Assembly (NCBI GenBank): GCA_037127315.1
Contig: JBBBDQ010001456.1
Location: 800,001 to 864,000, forward strand
Length of the DNA: 64,000 bases
DNA from: Ascarosepion bandense
Taxonomy: Eukaryota > Mollusca > Cephalopoda > Sepiida > Sepiidae
Direction: 5' to 3'
Made by a program: the position numbers and the translations under genes. This document shows, piece after piece, positions 1 to 13,878 of the stretch (its first letter is position 1; every line of letters starts with the position of its first letter). The notes beneath the pieces are model-generated. The model saw only the letters and a program-made list of their open reading frames with translations, ran no database searches and was not told the origin of the DNA.

Positions 1-2163
1 GACAATGATATAGATGGAATTTTATTGATTTAACAAATACAAAATAAATGTCAGCAATCAACCCACTTCAACTTACATAGTTATATACATACACATAATT
101 ATATACATACACACATTTATTGCAAAAAATGTAAATAAATAAAATACAAAAATAACAAAAACAAAATATTGTTTCTTCTTTTTTTTCTCAATAAGGATTA
201 ATACATGTAATTTTTACTGAAAAAAATAGCATAACAGAAATAAACAGATAAATCATGGTTCCCAAAAACTTTTGAAGATATAATATGCATAAATAACAAC
301 ACATTTTCTGATCACATAAAAACTGAACATAAAAAACTTATTTCCTTCTTTCTTTTAAAAACAAAATAAACAACATTTTAAAAGATTTCTACACAAAACA
401 GTAACAATAATGATTTTATTCAACAGAAAGAAGCACCAAGAATTCTGAGATTGAAGACATTTAAAGATTGTGAGGTATACACAATTATTAGACATTAAAC
501 AATTGTTTGGAGCAGATTTACACAAATTAAATTTTTCTAGTTCCTAGTGCTAAAAAAAAGTTACAGTTTGACCAGCAGATTTTTATTGATCCTATTTTAT
601 TTCAAATTTTATTTTTTCTATTCAAATGATATCAAAACAAAAGGCACCAAGCTTTTCTTAAAGAAACTGGTAAACAATTGTTACTATTCATTGAATAATC
701 AAGAATGTAGATATGATGATTAAAGAATATAATGATTTGCTTATATATATTCATTTTCTATAAAAAAAAAAACACATTAAAGGAGAAAATGAAATCAAAT
801 CTGCTAACATTCAAATAAATTTATTGATGATATCTTGAGTTTAAAAAAAAGCAACAGAAAATCACATAAAATTAATTTTAAAAAAAGGGACAGTAGAAAT
901 TAATTTAACAACCAGGTCCAAGGAGAGAAATATAAAAGTTAAGAAAAAAATGGGGTGGAAGGGAATAATGTTTCCTCATCATTGAAACATTAATAAAAAT
1001 GATAATGTAATTGTAATCATAATGATATAATACAATTTTAATGACATTATCATAAGGCTAAATTATTAAGAAAATAATTTATCAATGTGCTAATTAAATT
1101 TTAGAATTAAAAAAGGTCTTTTTTTTTCTTTCAAATAATTTTTTTAAATTAAGATATGGTGATTGAAAAAGATGCAAATTGCTTAAGAATATAAAGTTGC
1201 CTTACACCTCCTGATGTGTCTTTAAATGCCTGCTTTAGCAGAATAACTAATAAATTTGTATGTGATACTGCTCTTTTGATAGGATAAACAAAAGCAAAAC
1301 AAATTAGTAGACTTATTAATAGATTTTTTAAAATTTTATCCAGCTAAATAGCTTTATAGGAACAAAAATTCTCAAACCAACATAAGGAAATAGACATAAA
1401 ATAAAATTCTATAAACAAAAAAATAAAGTATTCAGTTCAAACTATTAAAAGAATAGGTAAATCATTTTTGGTTTGATTTGATTGTGGGTTAAGTGCCATC
1501 ACTGATTAGTTTTATTGCTCTACATGTGTTTATATCCTTTGCATGTACAAAAAGTACCTGTTGAAAAATAATCTGATGTAAACTATATCATTAAATAAAA
1601 ATTCATTAAACTTCATTAATGAATACAATTATGTTAGCAAAGGAAGAAAACAAGACTAAAAAAATGAAAATCCATTTTTTAGCTGTCTGAATAGATAAGG
1701 TAAATATATTTTTGAAGGAAAAAAGAATGAAACACTTGAGTATGTGCATCAGTTTCTTTCTCACAACATAAAATACCCTAAGTAAGCACAGAATTTCAAA
1801 GATTCAACAAAAATGTAGAAATAAATAAAATAATTTCTTGATATACAGAATACAAAAAATATTTTTATTGTTGGATTTTAAAAAAGATAAAACATAAAAA
1901 TATGAATGTCTGCAGGTACTTATGCATATATGTATGTACATATATAAGTCAATAGACAGGTATTTATGTACATGTTAGGATGACTTCTTCATTTGAATTA
2001 TATTAAAACATGATTTTCAAAATTAATAATACATCTAAACATATCACAAAATTGGAGAGACTCCTGAAGAAATAAAGAAATAAAAAAAATGTATCAGATT
2101 TCAATAAATGCTCACACAAACATACATACAAACATATGTAAGTAAATATATGTAAATACGTGT

Positions 2164-2164
<1 letters not shown>

Positions 2165-2215
<51 letters not shown>

Positions 2216-2228
2216 GTGAGTGTGTGTG
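2165..2228. repeat. Compound CATA/CA/TA/TG microsatellite
   Basis: Runs of CATA, then CA, then TA, then GTGTG follow one another without a break. It is simple sequence read directly and has no coding role. Confidence 0.95.
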
Positions 2229-2921
2229 AAACACTACATCTATCAAATCTTCACAGAGCAGTTATTTCATGAGCATTTTGCCTGTGAATTGCAATGTCAA
2301 ATCTCACCAGGATTACCTTTAAAGAAAAATTCCTCAATTTGAGATATGTTTTAGGATGTTTCCTTAAAACATATTTCATTTTTTTCCCCACCCCTGAAGA
2401 AATGGAGGAAAACTGAAATTCCTGAGAAGACAAGTCGCATTAGACAAAATGTGCGCTGAAGTCTGGTCTCCTTTCTGGCAGGGAGCTGACTATGCAAAAA
2501 TTCTACAAACTTTTATGGCTAGATAAATATCTCACATTGTCAATGAAAATATTTACAAACAATTAAAACAAGATAATTTTTTTTTTTCAATTCTCTTACA
2601 CTTTTGCTTCTTTTTTATTTATTTTTTGGGGGGGGTAATCTTAGAAGTGATGAATTTTTTTTATATATTTTTATTAACATCAGTAAAGAAAACATTTCTC
2701 ATAAAATATTTTCTAATACAATAACAACAATAATAAATTGGACATATTTCCTTTATATGTAAAATTACTTTGAAATTTTAGAGTATTTCTATTGATTTTT
2801 TATCATTTTTTGATAAGTGACAGACTACAAAGCAATCTAAGAGAATAATGAGATTGGAGAGCGAAGAGGGAAAAATGAGTAACCACAAGATTGAAAAAAA
2901 GAACATGAAAAGAATTTAGTG

Positions 2922-2924
<3 letters not shown>

Positions 2925-2955
<31 letters not shown>
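2925..2955. repeat. (AT)n microsatellite
   Basis: About 15 uninterrupted AT units in non-coding sequence. Confidence 0.95.
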
Positions 2956-2959
<4 letters not shown>

Positions 2960-4431
2960 CATGTTACAACCTGATTTTTCAACCCTAATCTGTCCCTTCA
3001 TATGATGTTTATATTTAACATCTGACAAGCAAACAATTACAAACAAATGCCAACAAAAAAGAAGGAAAAAAAAGAACTTTCTAATATTTCAATGAACATT
3101 TCATTTGTTTTATATAGTTTCACCAGTAATGGTTTCTTGGTCAATATTCAAAACAAAAAGGAACGTCCTTTTTATTACTAAAACATTCTTAAGCTTTTCA
3201 ATATGAGACATCATAAATATCGAATAGATCAAAATGCATTTAAACATTTTTTTAAATTTTATTTTACATAAAATAGACTTTTTTGATTGATGCATTTTCA
3301 TTATATTCTCTCATCAGCAGTCTTTGAATAAAAAAAACAAAAACATTAATGACCGTTGTGAGGAAAGTTGAAAGACCAGACTGTCTCAAGTCTGTAGGAC
3401 TCTGAAAGATAAATTCTACTCTTATTTAAAATGATTGGGTGCTTGTTTGACATTTTTTTCACAACATTGAAAAATCTTAAGAATATCATAAAAAAAAATC
3501 AGTAAATAAAATGAGTGTGTCTTTATAAATTACAGTTTTATTTTTGAATTAATCATTACTTTCTTTTAAAAAAAAAATATATATTAGTGTAAAGGATTTT
3601 TCGTTTACACCACATGCAAAACTTAAACTGCAATTTTTTAAAGAGAAGGTTGGGGGAGTTGTGAGGCATCAAAATATCAAACAAATTAAAATGAGTAAAA
3701 ATCATAATTTCAAAAAAGATAAAAAGCAAAAAATCCATTACTTATGAGTACAGAATATGTTAGAAAAATTCAGGGTTCAAGAATATCCTTTCAAATCTGT
3801 TCACTCATCAGAAAAATGTAAATACAGATATAAATAAAAGTAATTTCTATTTTATAAAATTTCATTATTTATATATTGTTGTGTATTATATTATGCACAA
3901 CATCTTTCACCAATGACAATGGAGGTAAATACATGAGAAATGATGTTTGTCTTTGCATTTTTCTTTTAAATATGTGTATAAAATACATATTCATAAATGT
4001 TTCCTTACAATTTCACATCAGTCAATTTATATTTCAATTCTTTTTTTCAAGTGAGATAAAATATCTTTGATAATTTAAGAGAGAAAAATAACATTTCCAA
4101 AATTGTTTAAATGTTTTAGGAAGCAGATAAAAAAATTGATTCAAACATGTGTAAGCATATAACAATGTTTTCCCCCTACATAGAGTGGGTAGTTGATGCA
4201 CTTCCTGAAAGTATGAAATTTGTTTTGCTGCATTTTTAACTGACATATGCAGAACTGACAACAACAAGGATATAATTTTTAATAATTTTAGTAAGGTTAT
4301 CTGGCATTGCTTAGGATTTGGAAAATTTCTTTTTTTTTATGATCAGCTGTTCAATTTGGATGACTTCTATATTTTTTTTTTTTCATTTTCTTAAGTTCCT
4401 TTTAACACAGCAAAAAATAAGTATGAATGAA

Positions 4432-4434
<3 letters not shown>

Positions 4435-4474
<40 letters not shown>
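4435..4474. repeat. (TA)n microsatellite
   Basis: About 20 uninterrupted TA units in non-coding sequence. Confidence 0.95.
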
Positions 4475-4476
<2 letters not shown>

Positions 4477-7400
4477 TTTTTATACTATAAACAATCTTAA
4501 TAATAAAATTAAAAACTAACAAGTGTAAAATTTAATGAAAAAGGATCAAGTACTTTTAGAAATCTCAGCAATACTGGACAAATTTGCAAATTTATTTCAT
4601 TTTATAGGTAAATGTAATCTGTTCTTTTGTAAATGAGATACTTATAGCATACTTAGAGATCACTTTTTAAATGGTGAAACATTCATTTCTTATATTAAAT
4701 TAGTAACACATATTGGAGATGGGATGCAGATCATGTTTGAAATAGAATTCACGGAAAAGATGAAATTAAAAATGTATCATTATAAAATTTTCACTTCAAT
4801 TTTCAATTTTTAACAACTATAATTTGTTATAAATTATCTATAATTAGTCTCTGTAAACAATTATTTCTTTTGTTTGAAAAAATAACATTTTCTCATTTAG
4901 ATGCAATGCAAAAAGCTCTTTGATTCTTTTTTTTTTACTCTTAGCTTATTAACAACATGGGCATCAATTATTAAATAACAAGTAAAAAAAATGACTACAA
5001 CAATTAACTGTTTATAAGCAACTTGCAAGTTATCAAAGGATATGTTTGTGCTGTACATATTTCACCAGGAAGCAACACATTTTTAAAATATTACCATGAA
5101 AATTATTGAAATGTTTCAATCCCAAACAGAGCTACATTTTCTATGTAAGACAACTAAAATAAAGAACTCACCAGGAAGAATTTATTGCAACAGTAATGCA
5201 AATATTAGAACCAATTTCTACAAAATTTTTATTAAAATAAATTTCATAAAGAAATATTTGCAATTATATATCCATACTTTCTTCACTTTTGATGCATACC
5301 TATAAATTCTAAGATTCAGATTATATAAATATCATTAAATATAATTTGAAGTGATAACTAAATTCTTTCTAGTTTCAAGTGCAAAGTAATTTTTACAGTT
5401 AAGTGTTTTGTTTTGCATTTGTTTTTCTAAAGGTAATGAAAATACTAAAACAAAACCTCTTTTTTTGCAATATAAACATTCAAAGGTGGGTAAAAATTGA
5501 TATTTAATAAATTCAGTTTCAGTTTTCTTGAAAAGTGAAAACAGAAAATAGTATCAATCACAAATCTTAAGTTCAGAAGATCAATGGAATTTACAAATGT
5601 AAAAGAAAATATAAGTACAGAATAAATTTTCCATCCAGCCAAAAAGTATCAACATTCTAAAATAATCATTTAACTTTTTCATTGTGATTAATGCCTACTA
5701 ATTATTGAAACAATTATATTGAAGATAAAGACAATGATTTAACTACATGTATCCTGGTGTTTGGTATTAATATTAGGATATTTACAAAATGGGGAAATGA
5801 TTAATGCACTTGTCTGAACAGAGCCAAATATAATCCATAAAAAATGAAGAAATTCATAGTTAGAAAAAAGTGGAGGCAGGAGGAATACATAGCTCTATTC
5901 TGATATAAAGATAGATGAGCCCTTAAAACCAGGAAAAGATGCAAGTGGCAGGCAGTAGTGATCAGGTAATTATCATAAATATCAATTCTTTTGTTTCTCC
6001 CTCTGCTCAGTCCACCTGATATTAACAGAAACATTTGTTATTCCAAAACTTATGAGCTTATCTTTCTAAAAAAAAAAATGCCAATAACAGAGGAAGTTCT
6101 GAAAATAAAGAAAAAAAGTCATACAAATGATAAAATTATATATTTTACCAACATTATAAATTTCACAAAGATGAAAAACAAAAGTTGTATATTGTTTAAT
6201 AAATTTGTGATGTCACAAAATATACTCATTATAAAAAAGATAATTATTTCATAAAATAAAATTACAGAATTTGACTTGAAATAGCAATTTTAAATTCAGT
6301 TAATAATATAATAAAATGAACTAGGAAAAAATAAACCAAAAAAAACAACCTAAAGTATACACTAAATATTTGGCTGTAAATATACAATTAATGAAATCAC
6401 TAAAATATACATTAAGTCATTTTTAGTTAAATAAGCAAATAAGCTAATGAAATCCAAATCAATACAAAAAATTAAACCCTGAGTGACATGTCAGATGGTC
6501 ATGTTTTGCCTTCCCACATTTCACAGAAAGGAAAAATGAATTCATACCTACAGAAGAAACAGATTTGAACTTCAGTTTTGGATTTAAATTAAATTTAAAC
6601 ATTTTAATAACAAACACCATAAAGATTACTAACAACATGACAGTGACAAGCAGTCTTGATGTAGAGTACTAAACAACAATAACAAAATTCTAATAATAAA
6701 TAACAAAATAAACTTTCCAAGAGAACAAGCAGAAGGTCACTAAATATAAACTATTGCTATTGAATAAAGTTCAACATCAATGGAAATAAAACATTTCAGC
6801 AAAGTAAGCATTTCTAATTTAACTGCCTTTCTGAATGTTTAATCTCAAACAACATTTATCACCTCAGAAAAAGAAAAAAATCGATACGCAAACTAGAAGA
6901 GATCCTCTAGAAAACGTTTCAAACCAAATAGTCAGTTCGGAAACTATAATTCAATTAAATGTATAAATAAATAATTCAAAATTAGTTTCTATTGAAAGAA
7001 TAGTAACAGCGAAAAAAAAATGTATCTGAATGAATCATTTAATGAAGGGAGGTAATTCCTTTTTCATTAAAATGAATTATCAAACCAAGTTGAATCGAAG
7101 ACTTAAAAAAGCAAGTTGTGCATAACAAAAAATTATTTAAATCGACTTTGTTTTATTTATATTTACATTTCCAAATAATTTTTTATTAGAACTATTATAA
7201 AAATAAAATACTCTTACTATCATACCTTGGGCCAAAACTGAACATGAATTAACATGGCTATGTAAAGATAATATTTTTGAAACATGAGTAATAATTTCCC
7301 TTATGATAGTAGTTCAATCTAAGTTAACCAATTTGAGAGAATTAAATTTTAATCAGTAAAGAATATTGTTATGAAATGCAATTTCATTCATGTTTTCTCA

Positions 7401-7539
7401 GTCCTGTGGTAGTTGCTAATCTTGCATATTATATTCTTCTCCTCCACTTACTGCTTGGCACTTATAAAGTGTCTATACTTTAGTTATGCTAATTAGGCAG
7501 TCATTTTTCATATCACTACAAATATATTTAATGTTGATT

Positions 7540-7595
<56 letters not shown>

Positions 7596-7596
7596 C
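7540..7596. repeat. (CA)n(TA)n microsatellite
   Basis: A CA run passes directly into a long TA run. This is a common compound form in the window, also seen near 2.2 kb and 20.5 kb. Confidence 0.95.
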
Positions 7597-7842
7597 CACA
7601 CTAGTGGCTGAGGAAGATTGTATTTATACTTGATAAATACATAGTGATAGAGATGACCCAATTTTGCAGTTGTTTTTTCTCATTATTGATAAATATATCT
7701 ACAATGAACAATTTCTTTGATGATGTGCATTCAAATCTATTAAGTTCTTTCAAAATTGTTATATCTTGCAGTTTTAAGCATGTGATGCTTTACATTTCAT
7801 TAAGACAGAATATATTAACAATATTTTTATCACAGCTTTCCT

Positions 7843-7848
<6 letters not shown>

Positions 7849-7890
<42 letters not shown>
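7849..7890. repeat. (TA)n microsatellite
   Basis: About 20 uninterrupted TA units. Confidence 0.95.
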
Positions 7891-7891
<1 letters not shown>

Positions 7892-10800
7892 CATTTTAGG
7901 GTTTTTATCTTTTAACAAATATTCAATGCCTTTAAAAGATTTTTAAAAACAGATTTTTTATTCATTTTAGATAAAGACAAAGAAATAGATCTCAAACATG
8001 ATTAATGATGTAAAGAACCATACAGAGCACTTGTCATTTTCCATTAATTCTGAGAATATCAAAAACTATTTTCAAAGCCTTGAGATCAATTTTGTACTAC
8101 CAGCAAACTTTTAAAAAGTCTCAAAGAGTGGTTTATTCAACAAGTTTCAGTGAGCTTATGCTTAGAACATTGTAATACTTCAAGTGCTCATACCAACAGA
8201 GATTTTCATCAAAAATGTGATATGTATTATTAATATTCCATTATAGTTTTGGACAATCCTAATGTGTTCATTTTTGTTGTTGTTTTAATAAATATCACCT
8301 GTGATTCCCAGGCAGCCATCTAATTAATTTTGCTAGGGTACATTATCACTTAACTTTAATGAATTGACAAGAAACAAAGTAATCATAAGCAAATATCTAT
8401 GCTAGAAAAACAATTGAATCAGGTCATATCATACATCAGTCACCAACCAATCTATTGTGTTTAGACATTCTACCATGTAACTAAACCGGCAGCATAGTAA
8501 AATTATTACAACTATATCTTATATCATCATACTTTTTGATTGGGAAAGCTCACATATTATGATATACAAAATCCAATACTTAGTGAATCAAATTAAAATT
8601 CATAGCAAGGAAAATAGCTGAGTTAGGTTATTTACATTTTCAACTGAAAAAATAAAAATTAAAAAGAAAACATATTTCAGAGAAATAAAATTTAAGAAAT
8701 CATTTAACCAAAAATCAATAACAGTAACAAATTGCAGACAGACATTTTTTTCAATTATTACCATAGTTTGCATAGGTTGATAACAAAAATATTTTCCTTT
8801 AATTTATCTACTTTAAGTGCTAATGACACCAAGAAGCAGCAACAGTGAAAAATAATGATTTAAACAACTTTCACTAAGCTTGAAGTCAACAAAATGTAGT
8901 CATAGAAATGTATAAGGGAGCATTTAAAGGAACATCTAAAACCTAAATGACCACTTCTAGACTCAAATCTAAACCTCTTACCAATAGTTAGAATTCTGTA
9001 AAATACTCATTTTATACAAGAGAATGCCAAGAATTTTACGAGAACATAAATGTACTATTTGCACTGGATAACAAGTTAAAAAATTGTCCAAGTTCTAGAA
9101 CATGATCTAGATTCTGAAACCGAACGATACAATTGAACCTAACCACCCATCATTTTAAAGGATGCCAACTGAATAAATTATAGTAGATACAAATATGTAA
9201 AAAAAGAAAAAACACTAAAAATATATTTCTATTAAGTCATCTTTTCAATTCTGTTACTATTTAGATTATTCATGCATGTGTATATATAGCTGGTTCATAA
9301 TATGGAAATAGAATGAAATATCAATATTATTGAAAAATAAACAGCTTAAATTGAATAATGGGAGATTATTTCTGATAATAAAGTTTCACAAGAATCAGCA
9401 AAAATAACAAAATTAATTGCATGTATTTTAAAACAATTCCAAAATAAAATGAATTTCTACAAATTAAAATTTTCTTAAAAAATTTTAATTTCTATTAAAA
9501 ATGTCATCAAAGTCATTAACTGGCTTCTATTAACCATGTGCTAAAATAATTTTTCTTAGCCACATGTCATAGCTAAACATAGACACTGGATTAAATGGAT
9601 TGCATGAACTTGAACAATTTAAATGTAGCTATGAGGTTAGACAAAATTCAAATGTATAAAAAGAAGAAAAGCTGATGAAGCATGATAATTCTGATATGAG
9701 AAAAAGCAATTCTCAATTCCAATTTAATTAGCAGCTTCAGAAAAAAAACTAAGTCAGAAATCAGAGTCTGGGTGTTATTTTAAAATATTCAGAATTCAAA
9801 TTTCATGTGTCTGCAGATATGTTGAAAAAAACAATGAAAGCTGAACATCACTGGGTTGCTGAAATTTCACAATGTGAATAGTATAGGTTAAGAGGTTCTC
9901 AGAAGAGTTTGAAAAATGAGTGAATTAGTCTAGGAAATAACAACAAATTATGGAATCAGATAGCTTGAACAGATGTGAGGAGTACTGTAAAACTGTTCTC
10001 ACTTCAACAAAAGATGAAAATATCAAATTCAACAAGCATCACACAAAATCAGCCTTTACCAGAAATGATGAACATTTCTTAACAGCACAATTCCAATGAT
10101 ACTATCCAATTTTTTTATCAAAAACAAAGCAAAGAAATTTATGCTATCTTCATTTCTTTGTATCAAATTCAAAATTATTTACGAGACATAAATTGTATGG
10201 GGCATTGTGAATTCCCATTAAACAATAAGAGTTAATTAAATATCTCGTGGAATTTACATTATTTACATTTAAAGAGTAAAAAGTATTAATACTTAATGGT
10301 AAGAAAGCATTACAAAGTGAAAGTAGATAAGCTATTAACAAATCTAAGGATCATTAAATATTTTGCTATATAACTGAAAACAAATTTTATAATTCAAAAG
10401 GAAATCACTTCCTGTAAAATATAATTAACAATTTTGTACATAAAAAAAAATTCTCATTTGCCACTGTTAAATATGATTGAAGTTTTAAAAGCGGTTCATT
10501 TTTACCAACAGATCATAGTGATTATAGAACAACTTAATAGTATTTACTATCTATTCATACTTACAACTACAGATTTATGAAGTACTGAGAACAATGAGCA
10601 GTTTTTAAAGTATATATATTAATCTTTTCCTCCAAATACATTAATAAATTAGATGAAGTATGAATTTCCACTTGAAATTATTAACCAATATTCATTCTTC
10701 AAATCTTCAGAAAACAATTTTAACTTTGTATGATTTATTAACAAAATAGAATCCATAACAGATGTCCATTTTATGTGTTTTTTTTTTTGTTTTTGCTTTA

Positions 10801-11669
10801 TAATCTTTCTTTCTTTTGCAGTACCATTTCAACAATATGAGCTACAAGTTGTTTTCTGAACGTTATAATTTCTTATTGTCAGTTATAAATTGTTATAAAT
10901 CTAAATTCTATCCATGAGATTTATATATCATTGATATTTAATGATCCATGCCTGCATGGTGTGTATCACAAGTGAATGAATATGCTTTATATACAAAAGT
11001 AATAATTTCAATGTATGTAAACAATATTTCTGATAGTAATTCATGTTCCTGACTTAACTTACAGAGTGTGCATATTAAAAAATAGAATGTAAAAGCAGTT
11101 CCTTGATGTACAGATTAACCTGCATATGTTTGGCTCAATAATGGTTTAATAGCTATCAGAGTTTATGTAAAATAATTCACATATTAAGAATGACTGAATC
11201 AAATTTATCATAAGATACATTCCAAATTATAAATAGAAAAAGGTTTGTTAGTTATAAATCATTAATATATCAAAATAAAAAACGGTAATTTACACTTAAA
11301 ACCTTATTTCACTCAACTAGCAACATTTACATATAAAACAAAAGATAGAGCCAGCATTGTATTTAATATAAATAACAATTCTACTCACAGTCACTACAAA
11401 TTGTTACTTTTCCAAATATATCTAATAAATTATTTAAAACGACTGTGAGTGATAACTTTCCATATAGTTAACAATGAAGATTTTCAAATTCCTGTCTGAT
11501 TTCACAATACAAGCAGATGTTTTACTTTACCAAAAATTTGATCTCATACTTAAGAAGTAAATTTTTACATTGTGAGAGGTGACTGAATTTGCTAAATCTT
11601 CAGATATGGTTACACTTTAAGCTATTAATCTCTTATAATCAAGTAAATTTACTCCCTTACAATTTATTC

Positions 11670-11977
11670 GGATGTGCGTTGTGGTGTAATGGATATTGGC
11701 TCAAAACAAAAAATCGGGGAGCCGAGTTCAAATTCCAGTTGAATTCCTTGCATTCGCTTACACACAAATATCCTTGGGAAAGGTATTAATCCACCTCTTC
11801 CTTCCAGTTATGAGTTAAACAACAGAACAGATTGGGTTCTATAGCCTTGGTTGGTAACAAGTCTACCGCAGAAAGCAATGGCAACCTACTGCAAGAAAAT
11901 CTTCTGTCCAGTCAGTCATGTCTCTTTTGAGACATGATCACCCAACGTGTGTACCACGTATGGCACTAAACTGACTG
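11670..11977 (+). mobile_element. tRNA-derived SINE, full-length copy with 11-bp target-site duplication
   Basis: The element begins with a tRNA-like head. An A-box-like stretch (TGGTGTAATGG) lies near 11682 and a B-box-like stretch (GAGTTCAAATTC) near 11723, as expected for an internal RNA polymerase III promoter. A tRNA-unrelated body follows, and a hairpin (CATGTCTC, TTTT loop, GAGACATG) lies near the 3' end. It is flanked by the identical 11-mer ACAATTTATTC at 11659-11669 and 11978-11988, which marks retrotransposition and fixes both ends. Two related copies lie at 17446-17754 (minus) and about 59670-59875 (minus, truncated). Mobilisation would depend on a partner LINE; which one is not shown here. 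Confidence 0.9.
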
Positions 11978-12839
11978 ACAATTTATTCAAATCTATAGAA
12001 ATATTTTCTAAATATTTTGCTATTTTATCAAGTAAAATTGATAAAAAATGGAATTAAATCACAAGTACTTTTCTAATGAAGAATTTTCATATTTTCAGGA
12101 ATAAAATAATAAAATGATTTTAACTGTACATATTTTACATATGATGAAAAAGAAAAAATAATGTAAAATGATCTTTTCTTTTGATAAAGGACTAAACTCT
12201 GTGCAAAAGTAAAGTGCACATTGTTTTTTTTTGTTTTGTTTTTTTTATTCGGTTTTGTTTTGTTTTTCTCTGCTGTTTCCTTTGCACAAAACTACTTGAG
12301 CCTGCACTCTAAATATTATGAAGTATGATAAGTCACTGTATTTAAGGATTTCAGGTCTTGTAGTATTACACACATCACAGCAACCTTCTGTCAATATTTG
12401 ATTGAATAAGTTGAATCATTCAAGAGCAAAAAAGTCATTTTTAGTGGTGTTAACATCAATAAATTAGCATTCATGGATTTTCATTTTTCAATTTTTCAAT
12501 TAAAACAAAAAACAATAAGAGATTAATACCAGTTTTTAACACTTGTAAACTGTGAATTGACATTATTCAATTAAGACATATTTTGGAGCAATTACATTAT
12601 ATATATTTTTTACTCATTTCCAAACTGAGATAAATTTTAAGATGACATGTTTAAATCACAGTAAGAATGAAGAAGTATTTTTATAGTTTTAAATAAAAAA
12701 ACTTTAAATTTAACTCTTTGCTCAAAATTTTGTAAAAAGTAAAAAAAAATTACATAATGACAAGAACAGAATAATAGGATTTCATATAATAGCTATTTGT
12801 GATATATTATTCTTTTCAAATCCTTTATGCAATTGAAAT

Positions 12840-12845
12840 TTTATT
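12840..12845 (-). promoter_or_regulatory. Candidate poly(A) signal AATAAA
   Basis: Going downstream from the stop codon at 13648 on the minus strand, this is the first AATAAA I find, about 800 nt away. The hexamer is frequent by chance in such AT-rich DNA, so this is only a candidate. RNA 3' ends would decide. Confidence 0.2.
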
Positions 12846-13263
12846 AGCAAGAGACTAAAACTTTAAATAAATCTGTGAAAACAAATAATTTACTATTTTC
12901 ATATGCTATTTGAGATTTAGACAAATTTTCAAAACTATAATGCTAAGTTACTATTCCAGGATATTGTTTTAAATATCCTACATGGCTTTTTCTTAATAAA
13001 ATAAAATATATAATTTTTTTAATTTGGAAATTTAAACTTTGATTTTCATTTTCTGATTCTTCATTTTAAGAAGATAATGTCATTTCATTCAGAAATTATA
13101 GTTTTAAACACTTGAACATATTTCTATTTAGAAATATATCCTTACAGACAAGATGATTAGGTGTATATACAGACAGAGACTATAATGAATAGATAGTTAG
13201 ATTCCAGCTGAGATAGATATTAAAAAATATACATATAAAAAAAAGGAAATGTACAAATAAACT

Positions 13264-13264
<1 letters not shown>

Positions 13265-13302
<38 letters not shown>
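13265..13302. repeat. (AGAT)n microsatellite
   Basis: About nine tandem AGAT/GATA units, about 350 bp downstream of the stop codon of the minus-strand gene. Confidence 0.95.
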
Positions 13303-13303
<1 letters not shown>

Positions 13304-13647
13304 GTACATTTAAGAAAATTTGTTTTAAAACTGAAACATTTCACAGATATTTTCCTCCATTCAGAAAAAAATTATATAAAATCACTCAAGAGAGAAAAAA
13401 AATTGAGGTCTGCCCAAAATACAAAATAAAATTTCATACTCTCATTTTCATTTTGTTTAGATTTCATGTTATCATTGTTTTTTCTGAAAGTATCCATTTG
13501 TTTTGAGTGATGTGGTTGGGTTTTTTAAATATATTTATCCAACTCAACAGAAATATTAAAAATGACTTGAGCAGATCCATTGCTCTGCATTAAAAAAATT
13601 AAAGAATAAAAGAGATAAAACTCTTAAGAAAAAAAAATGATGTTCTG

Positions 13648-13878
13648 TTAATCGACAAACCGTGAACAGGCTTTTTTCCATTTACACTGAGTGCACCACA
13701 TGTCTCTGTTTTCCATGCCATACACTTTGCGGCATTTTCTCACTTCACTGCGTGACTTTTTATGAGTCAATGTGCATTTTTGAGGAGAGGTTAACATGTG
13801 GCATTTTGGAGATTGACTCTGGTGTTGTTGGAGTCTCTCTTGGGGACTTGGTTTGTTCACACGGATTGGTGCAGATGT
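13648..13878 (-). CDS. ZNF704-like: ZNF704/ZNF395/SLC2A4RG-family transcription factor, terminal coding exon (C-clamp)
   Basis: Last coding exon, 77 codons including the TAA at 13648-13650. The acceptor is the TTTTGCAG directly upstream (AG at 13880-13879), and the exon starts in phase 0. That matches the phase-0 donor of the previous exon at 20626. The C-terminus holds a run from CRKVYGMEN to CSRF with Cys spacing 1-14-17-23. This is the C-clamp seen in the ZNF704, ZNF395 and SLC2A4RG proteins, in fly Glut4EF and, in a divergent form, in the E-tails of TCF proteins. The C-clamp is a small zinc-stabilised DNA-binding module, so the product should act in the nucleus. Upstream of it are Pro/Gln/Ser-rich stretches and basic residues. 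The family call is firm; which vertebrate paralogue is closest cannot be told from this piece. Confidence 0.92.
   Translation of the reverse strand, partial: TSAPIRVNKPSPQERLQQHQSQSPKCHMLTSPQKCTLTHKKSRSEVRKCRKVYGMENRDMWCTQCKWKKACSRFVD

Larger units (their letters stand above)
1..11658. other. AT-rich 3' flank / possible very long 3' UTR of the ZNF704-like gene
   Basis: No coding sequence or recognisable transposon protein is visible on either strand. The stretch is very AT-rich, with many A and T runs and several dinucleotide microsatellites listed separately. Short open frames here are low-complexity and unconvincing. It lies downstream of the minus-strand stop codon at 13648, so part may be 3' UTR. 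Where the transcript ends cannot be decided by eye because AATAAA-like hexamers are frequent by chance. Confidence 0.6.
11989..13647. other. 3' flank / proximal 3' UTR, no gene seen
   Basis: AT-rich sequence between the SINE and the stop codon of the ZNF704-like gene. By position the part next to 13648 should be 3' UTR on the minus strand. It holds a GATA-type tetranucleotide repeat and one candidate poly(A) signal. No open frame looks real. Confidence 0.6.

Noticed and set aside
2003..2197. Cys/Val and Tyr/Ile repeat open frames at 2.0, 7.5, 20.4 and 20.5 kb
   Set aside because: They are translations of CA and TA microsatellites.
13265..13302. AGAT repeat as a CRISPR-like or regulatory array
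   Set aside because: It is a simple tetranucleotide microsatellite without spacers.
1..13647. Pumilio-type motifs (TGTANATA on the minus strand) in the possible 3' UTR
   Set aside because: I found about nine, which is near chance for such AT-rich DNA, so they are not evidence of regulation.
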